The notes under the pieces are model-generated. The model was not told the DNA's origin, searched no databases, and saw only the letters and a program-made list of their open reading frames with translations. The position numbers and the translations under genes were made by a program. From NCBI RefSeq assembly GCF_050749805.1, contig NZ_CP192738.1, forward strand, positions 1,674,001 to 1,738,000: a stretch of 64,000 nucleotides of DNA, read 5' to 3'. This stretch comes from Hahella sp018986435 (lineage in GTDB: Bacteria; Pseudomonadota; Gammaproteobacteria; Pseudomonadales; Oleiphilaceae). Below are positions 14,885 through 23,275 of the stretch, in pieces (the first letter of the stretch is position 1; each line of letters begins with the position of its first letter).

Positions 14885-16500
14885 GCCGGAACCTCCTGCG
14901 AGGCGGGGATATTCGCCAGCATTTCCTCCAGGCGCCTCTTATCGACCTTGCCCCGCGGGGTCATGGGGAACTCGTCCAGAGCCAGGACTTTATCGGGGAT
15001 GCAGTAATAAGGGAGCTTTGCCGCGACGGCCTGTTTTACCAGAGCAGGATTGACGCTGGCGGGTTTGACGAAGGCGGCGAGGTCGCGGCTGGTGTGTTTG
15101 ATCACCACCGCCTGCTGACATCCGGGCAGGGCTTCTATGGCGCAGGAAACTGAGTTCAGCTCGACCCGGAACCCCCGGACCTTGACCTGATCGTCAGTAC
15201 GTCCCAAATGCTCCAGTTCGCCATTGTCCAGCCAGCGCCCAAGGTCGCGGGTGCGGAACATTTTGCCGCCGTTATCCAGAAAGGGGTCGTGGCGATAGCG
15301 GTCTTCATTGAGTACATCGTTGTTGATATAACCCGCTGTGACGCAGGCGCCGCCAGCCCACATTTCGCCCACTTCGCCGATGGCGCAGGGTTTTAGTGAA
15401 TCGTTTAAGATGTAGACCGTATTGTTCGGCGTGGGGGCTCCGATGCTCAGCGGGCCCTGATCCGGCAGGTAGCGTCCCATGGTGTTCACAATGGTCACTT
15501 CAGTGGGGCCGCAGCAGTTATAGAACTCACAATAGCCGGCCCACTTTCTCGCCAGCGGCTCGGGGCAGGCTTCCCCCGCGACTGCAACTGCGCGGAGGTT
15601 GGGGCAGGAGGCGGGATCGAGTTTGCTCAAAATACTGGGGGTGGCGATCACCACATTGGCGCGGCTGATTGTTTCCTGAAAATCGCAGCCGCGGATAATC
15701 AATTCTCCACCGTGGGCGAGGGTGGTCAGGATCTCCCAGGCGGCCATGTCGAAGGCGATATTCAGGATCTGCGCGACTTTTTCTCCGGGTTGAATGCCCA
15801 GATCGCCCGGCGCGGTCAGCAGCAGGTTGCAGACATTGCCATGCGTGACTTTGACGCCGTTGGGCGCTCCGGTTGTGCCGGAGGTGAACAGCACGAAGCA
15901 GGCGTCATCTTCTTCTACGGTCGGAAAAGATGGGGGAATTGGGGCGCTATCGGCGCATGCACGGCGGCTCAGGATTTCATCGATACACAGGCGCTCGCAG
16001 TCTGGAGGAACCGGCACGCTGTCATAGAATTCAGAAAGGGTAAGCATCACCCTGGCGGCGGAGGATTGCGCGACGAGCTTTAACTGTTCCTGCGGGCAGA
16101 TCTTCACGTCCTGAGGCACATAGGCAGCCCCTACCTTGAGCGTCGCCAGAACGCCAACCACCATGGGGATGGATCGACGTACAAACAGAGCGACATGGTC
16201 TCCTTTTTTTACACCCGCCGAAATCAAAACGCCTGCGAGAAAATCCACTTGCTTTTGCAGTTCGCCATAACTGATCTTTTCGCCCAGATGCTCGACGGCG
16301 GTTTGATCTGCAAAGGTCTTCATACTTTGTTCTATGGCTAAATATATATTGCTAAAGGGCGGCGTCTTATATTCGCCCTGGCCATATTGGATAAATTTTA
16401 TTTGATCTTTGGGAGATAAACCTTGCAGAGGTTCTAAACGAAACTTCTGTATAGATTGGGAAAGTTCTGATTTTTGAATGACGGAAGCGGTGAAGTTCAT
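14881..16500 (-). CDS. Free-standing adenylation-domain protein (AMP-dependent ligase)
   Basis: A 539-residue ANL-superfamily enzyme with the core motifs of amino-acid adenylation domains: LFTSGTTGAPNGV (A3), FDMAAWE (A4, keeping the Asp that contacts an alpha-amino group in NRPS domains), NCCGPTEVT (A5), GRTDDQVKVRGFRVE (A8) and PRGKVDKR with the catalytic Lys (A10). It ends soon after A10, with no carrier or thioesterase domain. The first 40 residues precede the adenylation fold. It probably activates an amino acid or related acid for transfer to a separate partner or CoA. First gene of the operon; GGAG precedes the ATG. Confidence 0.8.
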   Translation of the reverse strand: MNFTASVIQKSELSQSIQKFRLEPLQGLSPKDQIKFIQYGQGEYKTPPFSNIYLAIEQSMKTFADQTAVEHLGEKISYGELQKQVDFLAGVLISAGVKKGDHVALFVRRSIPMVVGVLATLKVGAAYVPQDVKICPQEQLKLVAQSSAARVMLTLSEFYDSVPVPPDCERLCIDEILSRRACADSAPIPPSFPTVEEDDACFVLFTSGTTGAPNGVKVTHGNVCNLLLTAPGDLGIQPGEKVAQILNIAFDMAAWEILTTLAHGGELIIRGCDFQETISRANVVIATPSILSKLDPASCPNLRAVAVAGEACPEPLARKWAGYCEFYNCCGPTEVTIVNTMGRYLPDQGPLSIGAPTPNNTVYILNDSLKPCAIGEVGEMWAGGACVTAGYINNDVLNEDRYRHDPFLDNGGKMFRTRDLGRWLDNGELEHLGRTDDQVKVRGFRVELNSVSCAIEALPGCQQAVVIKHTSRDLAAFVKPASVNPALVKQAVAAKLPYYCIPDKVLALDEFPMTPRGKVDKRRLEEMLANIPASQEVPA

Positions 16501-17046
16501 AAGTCTCTCCTTCTATTTATCTTTTGACAAGGCGAAAGCAACCCTTCAAGCCTCGGTTCGCCTGATGTCAATGGACTATGATCGTTGTGAAACAAATGGA
16601 TTAGGTGAAGCGGCGAATGTTCTCCGTTTCTTTATATATTTAACTTTTTGTTTAACTTTTATCTTTGAGATTAGTTCCCTTTGAAATGGGGAATTAATAC
16701 TTTGATTACGACTTTTGTTGTTGGAAAAAGTTCAGAATAAATTGATGAAAAAGTATAAATAAATGAATTTTAAATAAGGTTATATCCAAGGGCTGATAAT
16801 ATATCTCGTAAATACAAGTAAACTTATCTGCAAGGGCGACGGGATTAGTCTGGGGTTGGAATGACGCTGGTAAGAAGGAGCGAAAGTGTTTGTTCTTTCT
16901 ATGGCGTTGCGCTAAGGAATCTGATTAACGGCTTGAATCAAAAAAAATTTTTACCTTTGTACTACACTTGCTACGAGGTCGTTGTTTTTGCCTCAGGCGG
17001 AGGCGTGGGCGGCCGATTGTAAACCTGATAACCAAGTGTGGTACGA
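16501..17046. other. 546-bp AT-rich intergenic region between divergent genes
   Basis: No gene was found. From about 16620 to 16970 the sequence is markedly more AT-rich than its surroundings, with runs such as AAAAAAATTTTT near 16940-16955. It must hold the promoters of the leftward adenylation operon and of the rightward chemoreceptor gene, but no single convincing promoter could be picked. The low GC may reflect an H-NS-like silenced promoter region (inference). Confidence 0.4.
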
Positions 17047-18522
17047 ATGTCCTGGCTCACAAATGTCGGTCTTAGATATAAATTTTGGCTGGTCAATGCG
17101 GTTTCGTTCGGCATCATGCTGGCGTTGGTATTGGCTTCCATGCGCTTGTCTCATAACGGCGGTATTGAGCTGCTGGCGTCCGAGTTGAAGGTGGCGGTGC
17201 GCGCTCCCGCTGGGCAGACAGCCGGTCCCTTGCGCGTGTATGAACTGGATAAAGTGCCGGCTAATACGCTGCAGCGGGACGTCTTGCGCATGATTTCCAG
17301 CGACGCTGCGGCGCAACCGCGAATGCTGGTTCAGTCTTCGGAGAGTTTAATGTCGGACGAACCAGACAAGGTAGTGGCTTATCTGCGTGATGGCGGCAAG
17401 GTAAAAGTGGCTCTGGGCGACGCGCCTAGTCTATGGAAAGTATTTAAGGATCAGGCGCCGGCGTTCGCCGGGATTGTTTTTGTTCTGATGTGTCTGCTGC
17501 TGGTGGCGTCGCAATTACTGATCGCGTTTGTGGAGCGTCACGTCAATCGACTCAAATCCATCATGTTGCAGGCGCAGAGCCAGAGCGACCTGACGCTGCG
17601 GGTGCCGATCGAATGTGAGGATGAAGTGGGGCAAATGGCTTCAGCCTTCAATCAGATGCAGCAGACCTATCAGGAGGCGGTGCTGCAGATTCATAACGCT
17701 GTCGCTACGCTGCAGCAGGAAGTGGGATTGCTGGCGCAATATTCCACAAAGACCCGCGATCAGATGTCCCGTCAGGCTAACCAGACCGAAAGTGTGGCGG
17801 ATTCCATGCAGCAGATGCTGGACGCGGCGCAGCAGGTGGCGCAGTACGCGGATGAGACGCGGGAAATGTCAGGCAACGCCGATGCGAAAACTGAATCCGG
17901 ACTAAAAGAGGCGCAGGATTCCAAAGTCGCCATCGCTAAGCTGGCCAAATCAGTGGACTCGCTGGTCGATCTGACCAACCAGCTCAACGAGGACACACAG
18001 AAAATCCAGTCTTCCACCGGGGAAATCACCAGTATCTCCGAGCAAACCAACCTGTTGGCGCTGAACGCCGCTATTGAAGCGGCCAGAGCAGGCGAACAGG
18101 GAAGAGGCTTCGCCGTGGTGGCGGACGAAGTGAGAACCCTGGCCACCCGCGCCTACACCGCCAGTGAAGGCATCGACTCCATCGTCAACGCCATTCAGGA
18201 TCTGGAGAAGAAAGTGGAGAAGGGCATTCTGGAGGGGAGGGAAGATGCGGAGCGCTGCCTCGCCGGCGCACAAAATACAGTTGGATTGCTGACCGGCGTG
18301 AAAGAGCTGGTGCGGGACATTCTGGAAAAGAACACTTTGATCGCCACCGCGGTCGAACAGCAGGGCGCGACGGTCGGCGCCATGAATGACAACCTGCAGG
18401 AAATGCGCAATCTCACCCGGGACACTTCGCAGATCGCCGGAGAAGTCGCGGCCAGCAGCAAATCCATCCACACTCAGGCCAATACGCTGGATCGTCTGGT
18501 GAAGGCGATGAAGGTGAAATAG
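17047..18522 (+). CDS. Methyl-accepting chemotaxis protein
   Basis: A 491-residue transmembrane chemoreceptor. One membrane helix lies near residues 14-32, then a short periplasmic sensor of about 105 residues, a second helix near 143-163, a HAMP linker, and a long coiled-coil signalling domain. The conserved tip NLLALNAAIEAARAGEQGRG and ADEVRTLA are intact. The small periplasmic part belongs to no ligand-binding family I recognise. It stands alone, without che genes nearby. An in-frame GTG at 17038 is an alternative start; neither start has a strong ribosome-binding site. Confidence 0.92.
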   Translation: MSWLTNVGLRYKFWLVNAVSFGIMLALVLASMRLSHNGGIELLASELKVAVRAPAGQTAGPLRVYELDKVPANTLQRDVLRMISSDAAAQPRMLVQSSESLMSDEPDKVVAYLRDGGKVKVALGDAPSLWKVFKDQAPAFAGIVFVLMCLLLVASQLLIAFVERHVNRLKSIMLQAQSQSDLTLRVPIECEDEVGQMASAFNQMQQTYQEAVLQIHNAVATLQQEVGLLAQYSTKTRDQMSRQANQTESVADSMQQMLDAAQQVAQYADETREMSGNADAKTESGLKEAQDSKVAIAKLAKSVDSLVDLTNQLNEDTQKIQSSTGEITSISEQTNLLALNAAIEAARAGEQGRGFAVVADEVRTLATRAYTASEGIDSIVNAIQDLEKKVEKGILEGREDAERCLAGAQNTVGLLTGVKELVRDILEKNTLIATAVEQQGATVGAMNDNLQEMRNLTRDTSQIAGEVAASSKSIHTQANTLDRLVKAMKVK

Positions 18523-18565
18523 AGACTGGGACGGCGAAAGTCGATAGTCGCGAAGAGGATAGGCG

Positions 18566-19303
18566 TCAGGGCAAAACCCGCTGCTCCCAAAGGCGGATTT
18601 CCTTGCGCAGGCTGCGCCAATCCGGCAACAACTGTTCCTGTAGCGCATAGAAACGAGGGCTGTGGTTCATTTCCCGCAGATGGCACAGCTCATGGGTCAC
18701 CACATAATCCACCAATGACAGCGGAATCTTCACCAGATTCACATTCAGCGTGATCATGCCTTTGCGATTACAGCTGCCCCAATAACGCCGCATGAAGCGC
18801 AGGCGCAGGGTGGGTTGAACCACATTCCAGGCGGCGATGCGCTCATTCCATAAAGCCAGGCGCTCTTCTAACAGCGCCTGCGCCTGATTGCGATACCAGG
18901 TATTCAGGTACTTTTCCGCCTGGGCCGGGTTCTCTTGATAGCGACCGGGCAGACAAATACGTCCGTCCTCTGTCAACGCCAGGGAGCGTAAATTGGGCTG
19001 GTACGCCAGCCTGAACTCCGCGCCCATGAAATAATGGAGACTGTCTGTGGCGTAACCCGGGGCTTGCTGAGGCTGCGGCAACAGCGCCTGTTTGTGCTGC
19101 TGCATGCGAATCCAGTGAATTTTTTCCCCGAGCAGGCGGTGAATGTCCCGTTGGCTGACGCGCAATGGCGCGCGGACTTTGACGCTCTGGTCCCGATGCA
19201 CTTCAATCACTACAGATTTGCGGCGGGAGGAGCGCAGCAGTTGATACTGCAGGTCCAGCGCCGGGTGCATGCACAGGTTGGTGGCGGAGGCGTTTTCTGT
19301 CAT
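18566..19303 (-). CDS. YgjP-like (DUF45) zinc metallopeptidase
   Basis: A 245-residue protein of the YgjP/SprT-like WLM group. The zinc motif HELCH lies in VVTHELCHLREMNHSPRFY near residue 200, with the downstream His typical of the family, preceded by the conserved RWGSC-like segment (here RYWGSC). No signal peptide is seen, so it is cytoplasmic. It converges with the chemoreceptor gene, 43 bp apart. The biological substrate of these proteins is unsettled. Confidence 0.85.
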   Translation of the reverse strand: MTENASATNLCMHPALDLQYQLLRSSRRKSVVIEVHRDQSVKVRAPLRVSQRDIHRLLGEKIHWIRMQQHKQALLPQPQQAPGYATDSLHYFMGAEFRLAYQPNLRSLALTEDGRICLPGRYQENPAQAEKYLNTWYRNQAQALLEERLALWNERIAAWNVVQPTLRLRFMRRYWGSCNRKGMITLNVNLVKIPLSLVDYVVTHELCHLREMNHSPRFYALQEQLLPDWRSLRKEIRLWEQRVLP

Positions 19304-19486
19304 CGGGAATGGGGTCTCTCAAAGCTGCTGCCGGCATTGTAACCGCTAACGCCGTGGGACGGGATTACAATGCGCTCGGCGGTCTCGCCGCCGGGTATGT
19401 AAAAATACGGTGGTCCGGTTGATATATGGGCTTCCGACCCCATTAACCAGTCTCATTAACATGGAAATCCACTTTACAGCGGAAAT

Positions 19487-19885
19487 ATGACGCATATGCA
19501 AAATGACACGCATTCCAAAGCCATGGGATACATCCTGTGGATTTTCGGGTTTACCGGCTCTCATCGTTTTTACTATGGCAAACCCGTTACCGGCACTATC
19601 TGGTTTTTCACTCTCGGCCTGTTGGGCATTGGCTGGATTATTGACCTTTTCCTGATCCCCTCTATGGACCGCGAAGCGGATCGTCGTTTTAAAGACGGCT
19701 CCACCAGCTATACCGCGAGCTGGATTCTTTTGACCTTTTTGGGCTTTTTCGGCGTACATCGTTTTTACATGGGCAAATGGCTGACTGGCCTGTTGTATTT
19801 GGTCACGGGCGGTGTGTTTGGCCTGGGTATTCTCTACGACTTCTGGACGCTGAACGACCAGATTTCCGAAGTGAACGCTGCCTAA
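19487..19885 (+). CDS. TM2-domain membrane protein
   Basis: A 132-residue protein with two tandem TM2 units: GFTGSHRFYYGKPVTGTIWFF at about residues 24-45 and FFGVHRFYMGKWLTGLLY at about 87-105. Each unit has a G-x-H-x-F-Y-x-G signature between paired membrane helices, giving four helices in total. The function of TM2 proteins in bacteria is not established. ATG 19487 follows GCGGAAAT; an ATG at 19496 is an alternative start. Confidence 0.85.
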   Translation: MTHMQNDTHSKAMGYILWIFGFTGSHRFYYGKPVTGTIWFFTLGLLGIGWIIDLFLIPSMDREADRRFKDGSTSYTASWILLTFLGFFGVHRFYMGKWLTGLLYLVTGGVFGLGILYDFWTLNDQISEVNAA

Positions 19886-20051
19886 GCAGACGACGATCAG
19901 CCGTTTCTTGAATCAGTGGGCGGCTTGGGTCCGTCCACTGATGGCTACGCATTGTGGACGGCTTGCGCTGGCGCGGGCGAAGATGTTAGAACGAAACAAG
20001 AGGCGCTGAAGGGATGCGGGCGCAGGCTTAACAGTAGAAGAGGGTAGTACC

Positions 20052-20633
20052 ATGCAAGAAGATAAAGATGATCTTTTTGCCGAAGAGATGTCAGGGGTCA
20101 AGCCGTTGCCCCGCCATAATCAGGCGGACGTCAAGAAAACCAAGGAAGAAACCCCGGGACAGGAGGTTCGCCGTAAGGCCGCCGTCAGGCATAAGCTATT
20201 GGATCTCAACTTTCTCAGTTCCGACGATCATGTCGAGATACTGAAAAGCAATGACCTGCTGGAATACAAAAAAGATGGCGTGCAGCATGGAGTGTATAAA
20301 AAGCTCCGGCTCGGCCAGTACCAGATCGAAGCGCGTCTTGATCTGCATCGCAAGACGGTGGAGGAAGCGCGGGTAGAGGTGTTCCAGTTTGTGCGCGATT
20401 GTCTGCGTTACGACTTGCGCACGGTGATCATCCTGCATGGCAAGGGCGACCGTAATCAGAATCAGGAAGCGATCATCAAGAGTTACGTCAATCGCTGGTT
20501 GCGGGAATTCGACGAAGTCCTGGCGTTTCACAGCGCACAAAAACAGCATGGCGGTTCCGGCGCAGTCTATGTTCTGCTGCGCAAAAGCGACCGTGAAAAG
20601 CAGAACAATCGGGAACGTTTTGGCTCCCGCTAA
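20052..20633 (+). CDS. smrA: Smr-domain protein, SmrA-like
   Basis: A 193-residue protein with a basic N-terminal half and a C-terminal Smr domain. The Smr signature is present: LDLHRKTVEEA (about residues 96-106), LHGKGD near 132 and GGSGAVYVLL near 174. Small Smr proteins such as E. coli SmrA (YdaL) and SmrB are nucleases; E. coli SmrB cuts mRNA at collided ribosomes, but length and layout here fit the SmrA type better. It is followed by a GC-rich hairpin. Confidence 0.8.
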   Translation: MQEDKDDLFAEEMSGVKPLPRHNQADVKKTKEETPGQEVRRKAAVRHKLLDLNFLSSDDHVEILKSNDLLEYKKDGVQHGVYKKLRLGQYQIEARLDLHRKTVEEARVEVFQFVRDCLRYDLRTVIILHGKGDRNQNQEAIIKSYVNRWLREFDEVLAFHSAQKQHGGSGAVYVLLRKSDREKQNNRERFGSR

Positions 20634-20645
20634 TCTTTGAGAAAA

Positions 20646-20676
20646 CGCAGCCGGCCAGAAGCCGGCGTCGTGTTTT
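20646..20676 (+). terminator. Intrinsic terminator after the Smr gene
   Basis: GCCGGC (20650-20655), loop CAGAA, GCCGGC (20661-20666), then GTCGTGTTTT. It lies 12 bases after the smrA stop and before the convergent DUF2804 gene. Confidence 0.7.
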
Positions 20677-20706
20677 CCGTCTACCTCTTACCGATCCGGC
20701 TTATTC

Positions 20707-21732
20707 TCACCACTTCGCGTAGTGATCTTCAGCGAATCCAGGCTGATCGATAATATCGATAGCTTCACCCTGGGCGGTGATAATGCGGCCGTTGTAGCTG
20801 CCGAACATCTGCCGGAAATTAGAGGCCAGCAGCCACAGATTGATTTTGTCGCGGCGGCATCCTCGCGGGGTGAACGTGAGGTCGATTTTTTTGCTCTCAG
20901 AGTAAACCCGCCAGGGCTGGAAAGGCTCGCGGCGGTTGAAGCGGAAACGCACCGGCTCCAGTGGATGCATCATGCCGTTCAACCACATGGCGTTCTCCGT
21001 CATGCCGGTTTCGTTGACGCCGTTGGCCAGATTCAGACCCAGGCGGCGGCCGGTGGAGTCCACGCCGCTGACGCAGGCCCACTTCCATACAGTTTCTCTG
21101 CGCATAAAGCCGCAGGACCAGTCAGAAGAGCCCATCATGCCCATATGCTCCAGCAGGTACTTGTGGCCTTTCCAGATTAGATGGCCGCTGACCGGCAGGC
21201 CGGCGCTTTTCTGGGTGTAGACCCAGCCGTTGTATCCAGCGGGGCAGCACAGGCGCAGGGGGTCCTGGCGCACGCCGAAATCCAGATAGGCGGAGAGTTG
21301 CAGCCCGCTTTGCAGTACGACGTCGAGTTTGTGTCCGGAAGGGAAGTTATTGAAATCGAACTCGCTTTTGCCGTTGCTGAAACTCACGTCGCCGTTGTCC
21401 GGGGTGACGCTAAACTGAGTTTTACGAGCAAGTGGCTGCAGGAAGCTGAATTCCTCATATTCGCCAGTCGCGCCGTTAAAGCAGTAGAGAAAGGCGTTGG
21501 AGACCCATTTCAGGTCAACGATGGCGACGCCGATAATCAAATCCTGACTGAGCAGGCCGAAGAACTGAAACTGGTTGAACTTCTTTTCCTTGAAGAAGGG
21601 GCTGACGGCCTGGTCCATGGGGGTGCGCAGATCATAATCCCAATAGTTGATCTGCCCGACGGGTTGGGAAAAGCGGCCCCATGCAGGTTGGCCGTCCTCG
21701 CCAATAAGAATGGGGGTGTGGAAGCTGGTCAT
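20707..21732 (-). CDS. DUF2804 family protein
   Basis: A 341-residue cytoplasmic protein matching the DUF2804 pattern: an N-terminal GQINYWDYDLRTPM-like segment, a central beta-rich body with GMMGSSDWSC, and a C-terminal MFGSYNGRI. The fold resembles lipocalin-like hydroxyneurosporene synthase relatives, but function is unknown. It is divergent from the sphingomyelinase-like gene; the 192-bp gap between them holds the inverted repeat ATTTAAC-GGG-GTTAAAT (21812-21828). Confidence 0.75.
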   Translation of the reverse strand: MTSFHTPILIGEDGQPAWGRFSQPVGQINYWDYDLRTPMDQAVSPFFKEKKFNQFQFFGLLSQDLIIGVAIVDLKWVSNAFLYCFNGATGEYEEFSFLQPLARKTQFSVTPDNGDVSFSNGKSEFDFNNFPSGHKLDVVLQSGLQLSAYLDFGVRQDPLRLCCPAGYNGWVYTQKSAGLPVSGHLIWKGHKYLLEHMGMMGSSDWSCGFMRRETVWKWACVSGVDSTGRRLGLNLANGVNETGMTENAMWLNGMMHPLEPVRFRFNRREPFQPWRVYSESKKIDLTFTPRGCRRDKINLWLLASNFRQMFGSYNGRIITAQGEAIDIIDQPGFAEDHYAKW

Positions 21733-21811
21733 ATTGTCTCACATGGTTTTTTTTATGTTTTCAGGTGTTGTACGCCATGACAGAGGCTATTCCGTTTTCA
21801 TTTTAATGTTA

Positions 21812-21828
21812 ATTTAACGGGGTTAAAT
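21812..21828. promoter_or_regulatory. Inverted repeat between divergent genes
   Basis: ATTTAAC-GGG-GTTAAAT, 7-bp perfect arms, lies about 95 bp upstream of the sphingomyelinase-like gene and 80 bp upstream of the DUF2804 gene. It is a candidate operator; AT-rich arms of this length can also arise by chance. Confidence 0.3.
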
Positions 21829-21924
21829 CTGTGATTCAGGTCCGATTATGTTAATGACGTTCTGTTACATTCCGCTCACTGACTTCTTAGAGACGATAAA
21901 AATAACAATCTTGGGAGGACGGAG

Positions 21925-23262
21925 ATGCGGCGATTATATAAATGGCTGGCGGGAGCGGCGATGTTTTTACTGCTGACGCGATGGTCCTGGGCGGAGACTT
22001 ATATCTACCTGACCAACAGCACGATGGAGACAGTCACTCTGAGCACCGCGCAAAGCGGTTACGACAACATCCGGGAGGGTGTGGAATGGGACCGGCTGGA
22101 GACGGAGATTCCGCCCCTGGCCACGGTAAAAATTCTGCGCTTCAACCGTGACCAGGGCATCAAGTGGGGTAAAACCTACTTCTTCGACACCACCGTAATG
22201 GGGCGCAATAGTACGGCGCTGCTGCGGCAGAAACTCGAAGGAACCTGGAATTTCAGCAAAATGTGGATTGCGGCGGACGACGACCCCTGGCGTTATGACC
22301 GCGACATTCACGCCATCCCCAGAGAGTTTGACGGGGTGGACAGCCACTTGGCGTATCGCTCGCAATACGCCAGACCTGGCGGAGACGACGTTTACTACGT
22401 CATTAACAATGACTGGACCCTCAGCGAACGCGTTCCGCAAAGCAATCACCTCAAAGTGCTTACCTATAATGCCTGGGCGTTGTTGCCGGGCCTGATGTCA
22501 AAGAATACCTCCAACCGGCTCGCCACCATGGCGGAAGCCGTGAAAGGCTATGACGCCGTGGTGTTTCAGGAGGTGTTCGACCCAATACTTACCGCGCGTT
22601 TTCGCAGCGACCTGCAGGCGGAATATCCGTACCTGACCGAGATTCCCTTCAAACTGGGGCGCATTCTGACGGGAGGCAGTTTTATCGCCAGCCGTTGGCC
22701 GATCCTGGAGCAGAACACGATGGTCTACGAAGGCTGCCGCAATGACGGATGCTTCGCCTCAAAAGGGGCCAATTACGCCAAAATCGATAAGGGCGGACAG
22801 ATTTACCATTTGTTCGGCACGCATACCCACGCCTATACCGGGGAAGAGGATGTCGCTCTGCGGCGCTGGCATTTTCAGCAGTACAAAGCCTTTGTCGACA
22901 GCAAAGGGGCGGCGGCGGATGAGCCGGTCATCATCGCAGGCGATCTCAATGTGGATAAGCTCAACTTTCCGACGGAACATCAGGATATGCTGGCGATTCT
23001 GGACGTCGCTGATCCGCCGTCACAGAGCCAGTATCCGCATACCTATGATGGCGGCGTGAATACCTTCGCGGACTCCAAGTACACCGAATATCTGGATTAC
23101 GTGTTGACCTCGAACGCGCACGTCGCGCCGGTGTACTCCCACAATCGAGTGCGCATTCCCCGTTTCATCGAATGGGAGCACTGGACGACCTGGGATTTAT
23201 CGGATCACTTCCCTGTGGAAGGCGAGTTCGTCTTTCCGTTGCCAGCCTATCCGGTGGAATAG
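21925..23262 (+). CDS. Secreted sphingomyelinase C-like phosphodiesterase
   Basis: A 445-residue secreted enzyme. The Sec signal peptide covers about residues 1-23. Residues about 25-165 form an N-terminal extension. From about residue 170 comes an endonuclease/exonuclease/phosphatase (DNase I-like) fold with the neutral sphingomyelinase signature: LTYNAWAL (Asn), VFQEVFD (metal-binding Glu), AGDLNVDKL (Asp, Asn) and LSDHFPV (catalytic His). Such enzymes cleave sphingomyelin to ceramide and phosphocholine and act as haemolysins. GGAGG precedes the ATG. It converges with a second secreted protein 13 bp away, which hints at a shared extracellular function. Confidence 0.85.
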   Translation: MRRLYKWLAGAAMFLLLTRWSWAETYIYLTNSTMETVTLSTAQSGYDNIREGVEWDRLETEIPPLATVKILRFNRDQGIKWGKTYFFDTTVMGRNSTALLRQKLEGTWNFSKMWIAADDDPWRYDRDIHAIPREFDGVDSHLAYRSQYARPGGDDVYYVINNDWTLSERVPQSNHLKVLTYNAWALLPGLMSKNTSNRLATMAEAVKGYDAVVFQEVFDPILTARFRSDLQAEYPYLTEIPFKLGRILTGGSFIASRWPILEQNTMVYEGCRNDGCFASKGANYAKIDKGGQIYHLFGTHTHAYTGEEDVALRRWHFQQYKAFVDSKGAAADEPVIIAGDLNVDKLNFPTEHQDMLAILDVADPPSQSQYPHTYDGGVNTFADSKYTEYLDYVLTSNAHVAPVYSHNRVRIPRFIEWEHWTTWDLSDHFPVEGEFVFPLPAYPVE

Positions 23263-23275
23263 GGACGGAGGCCAG

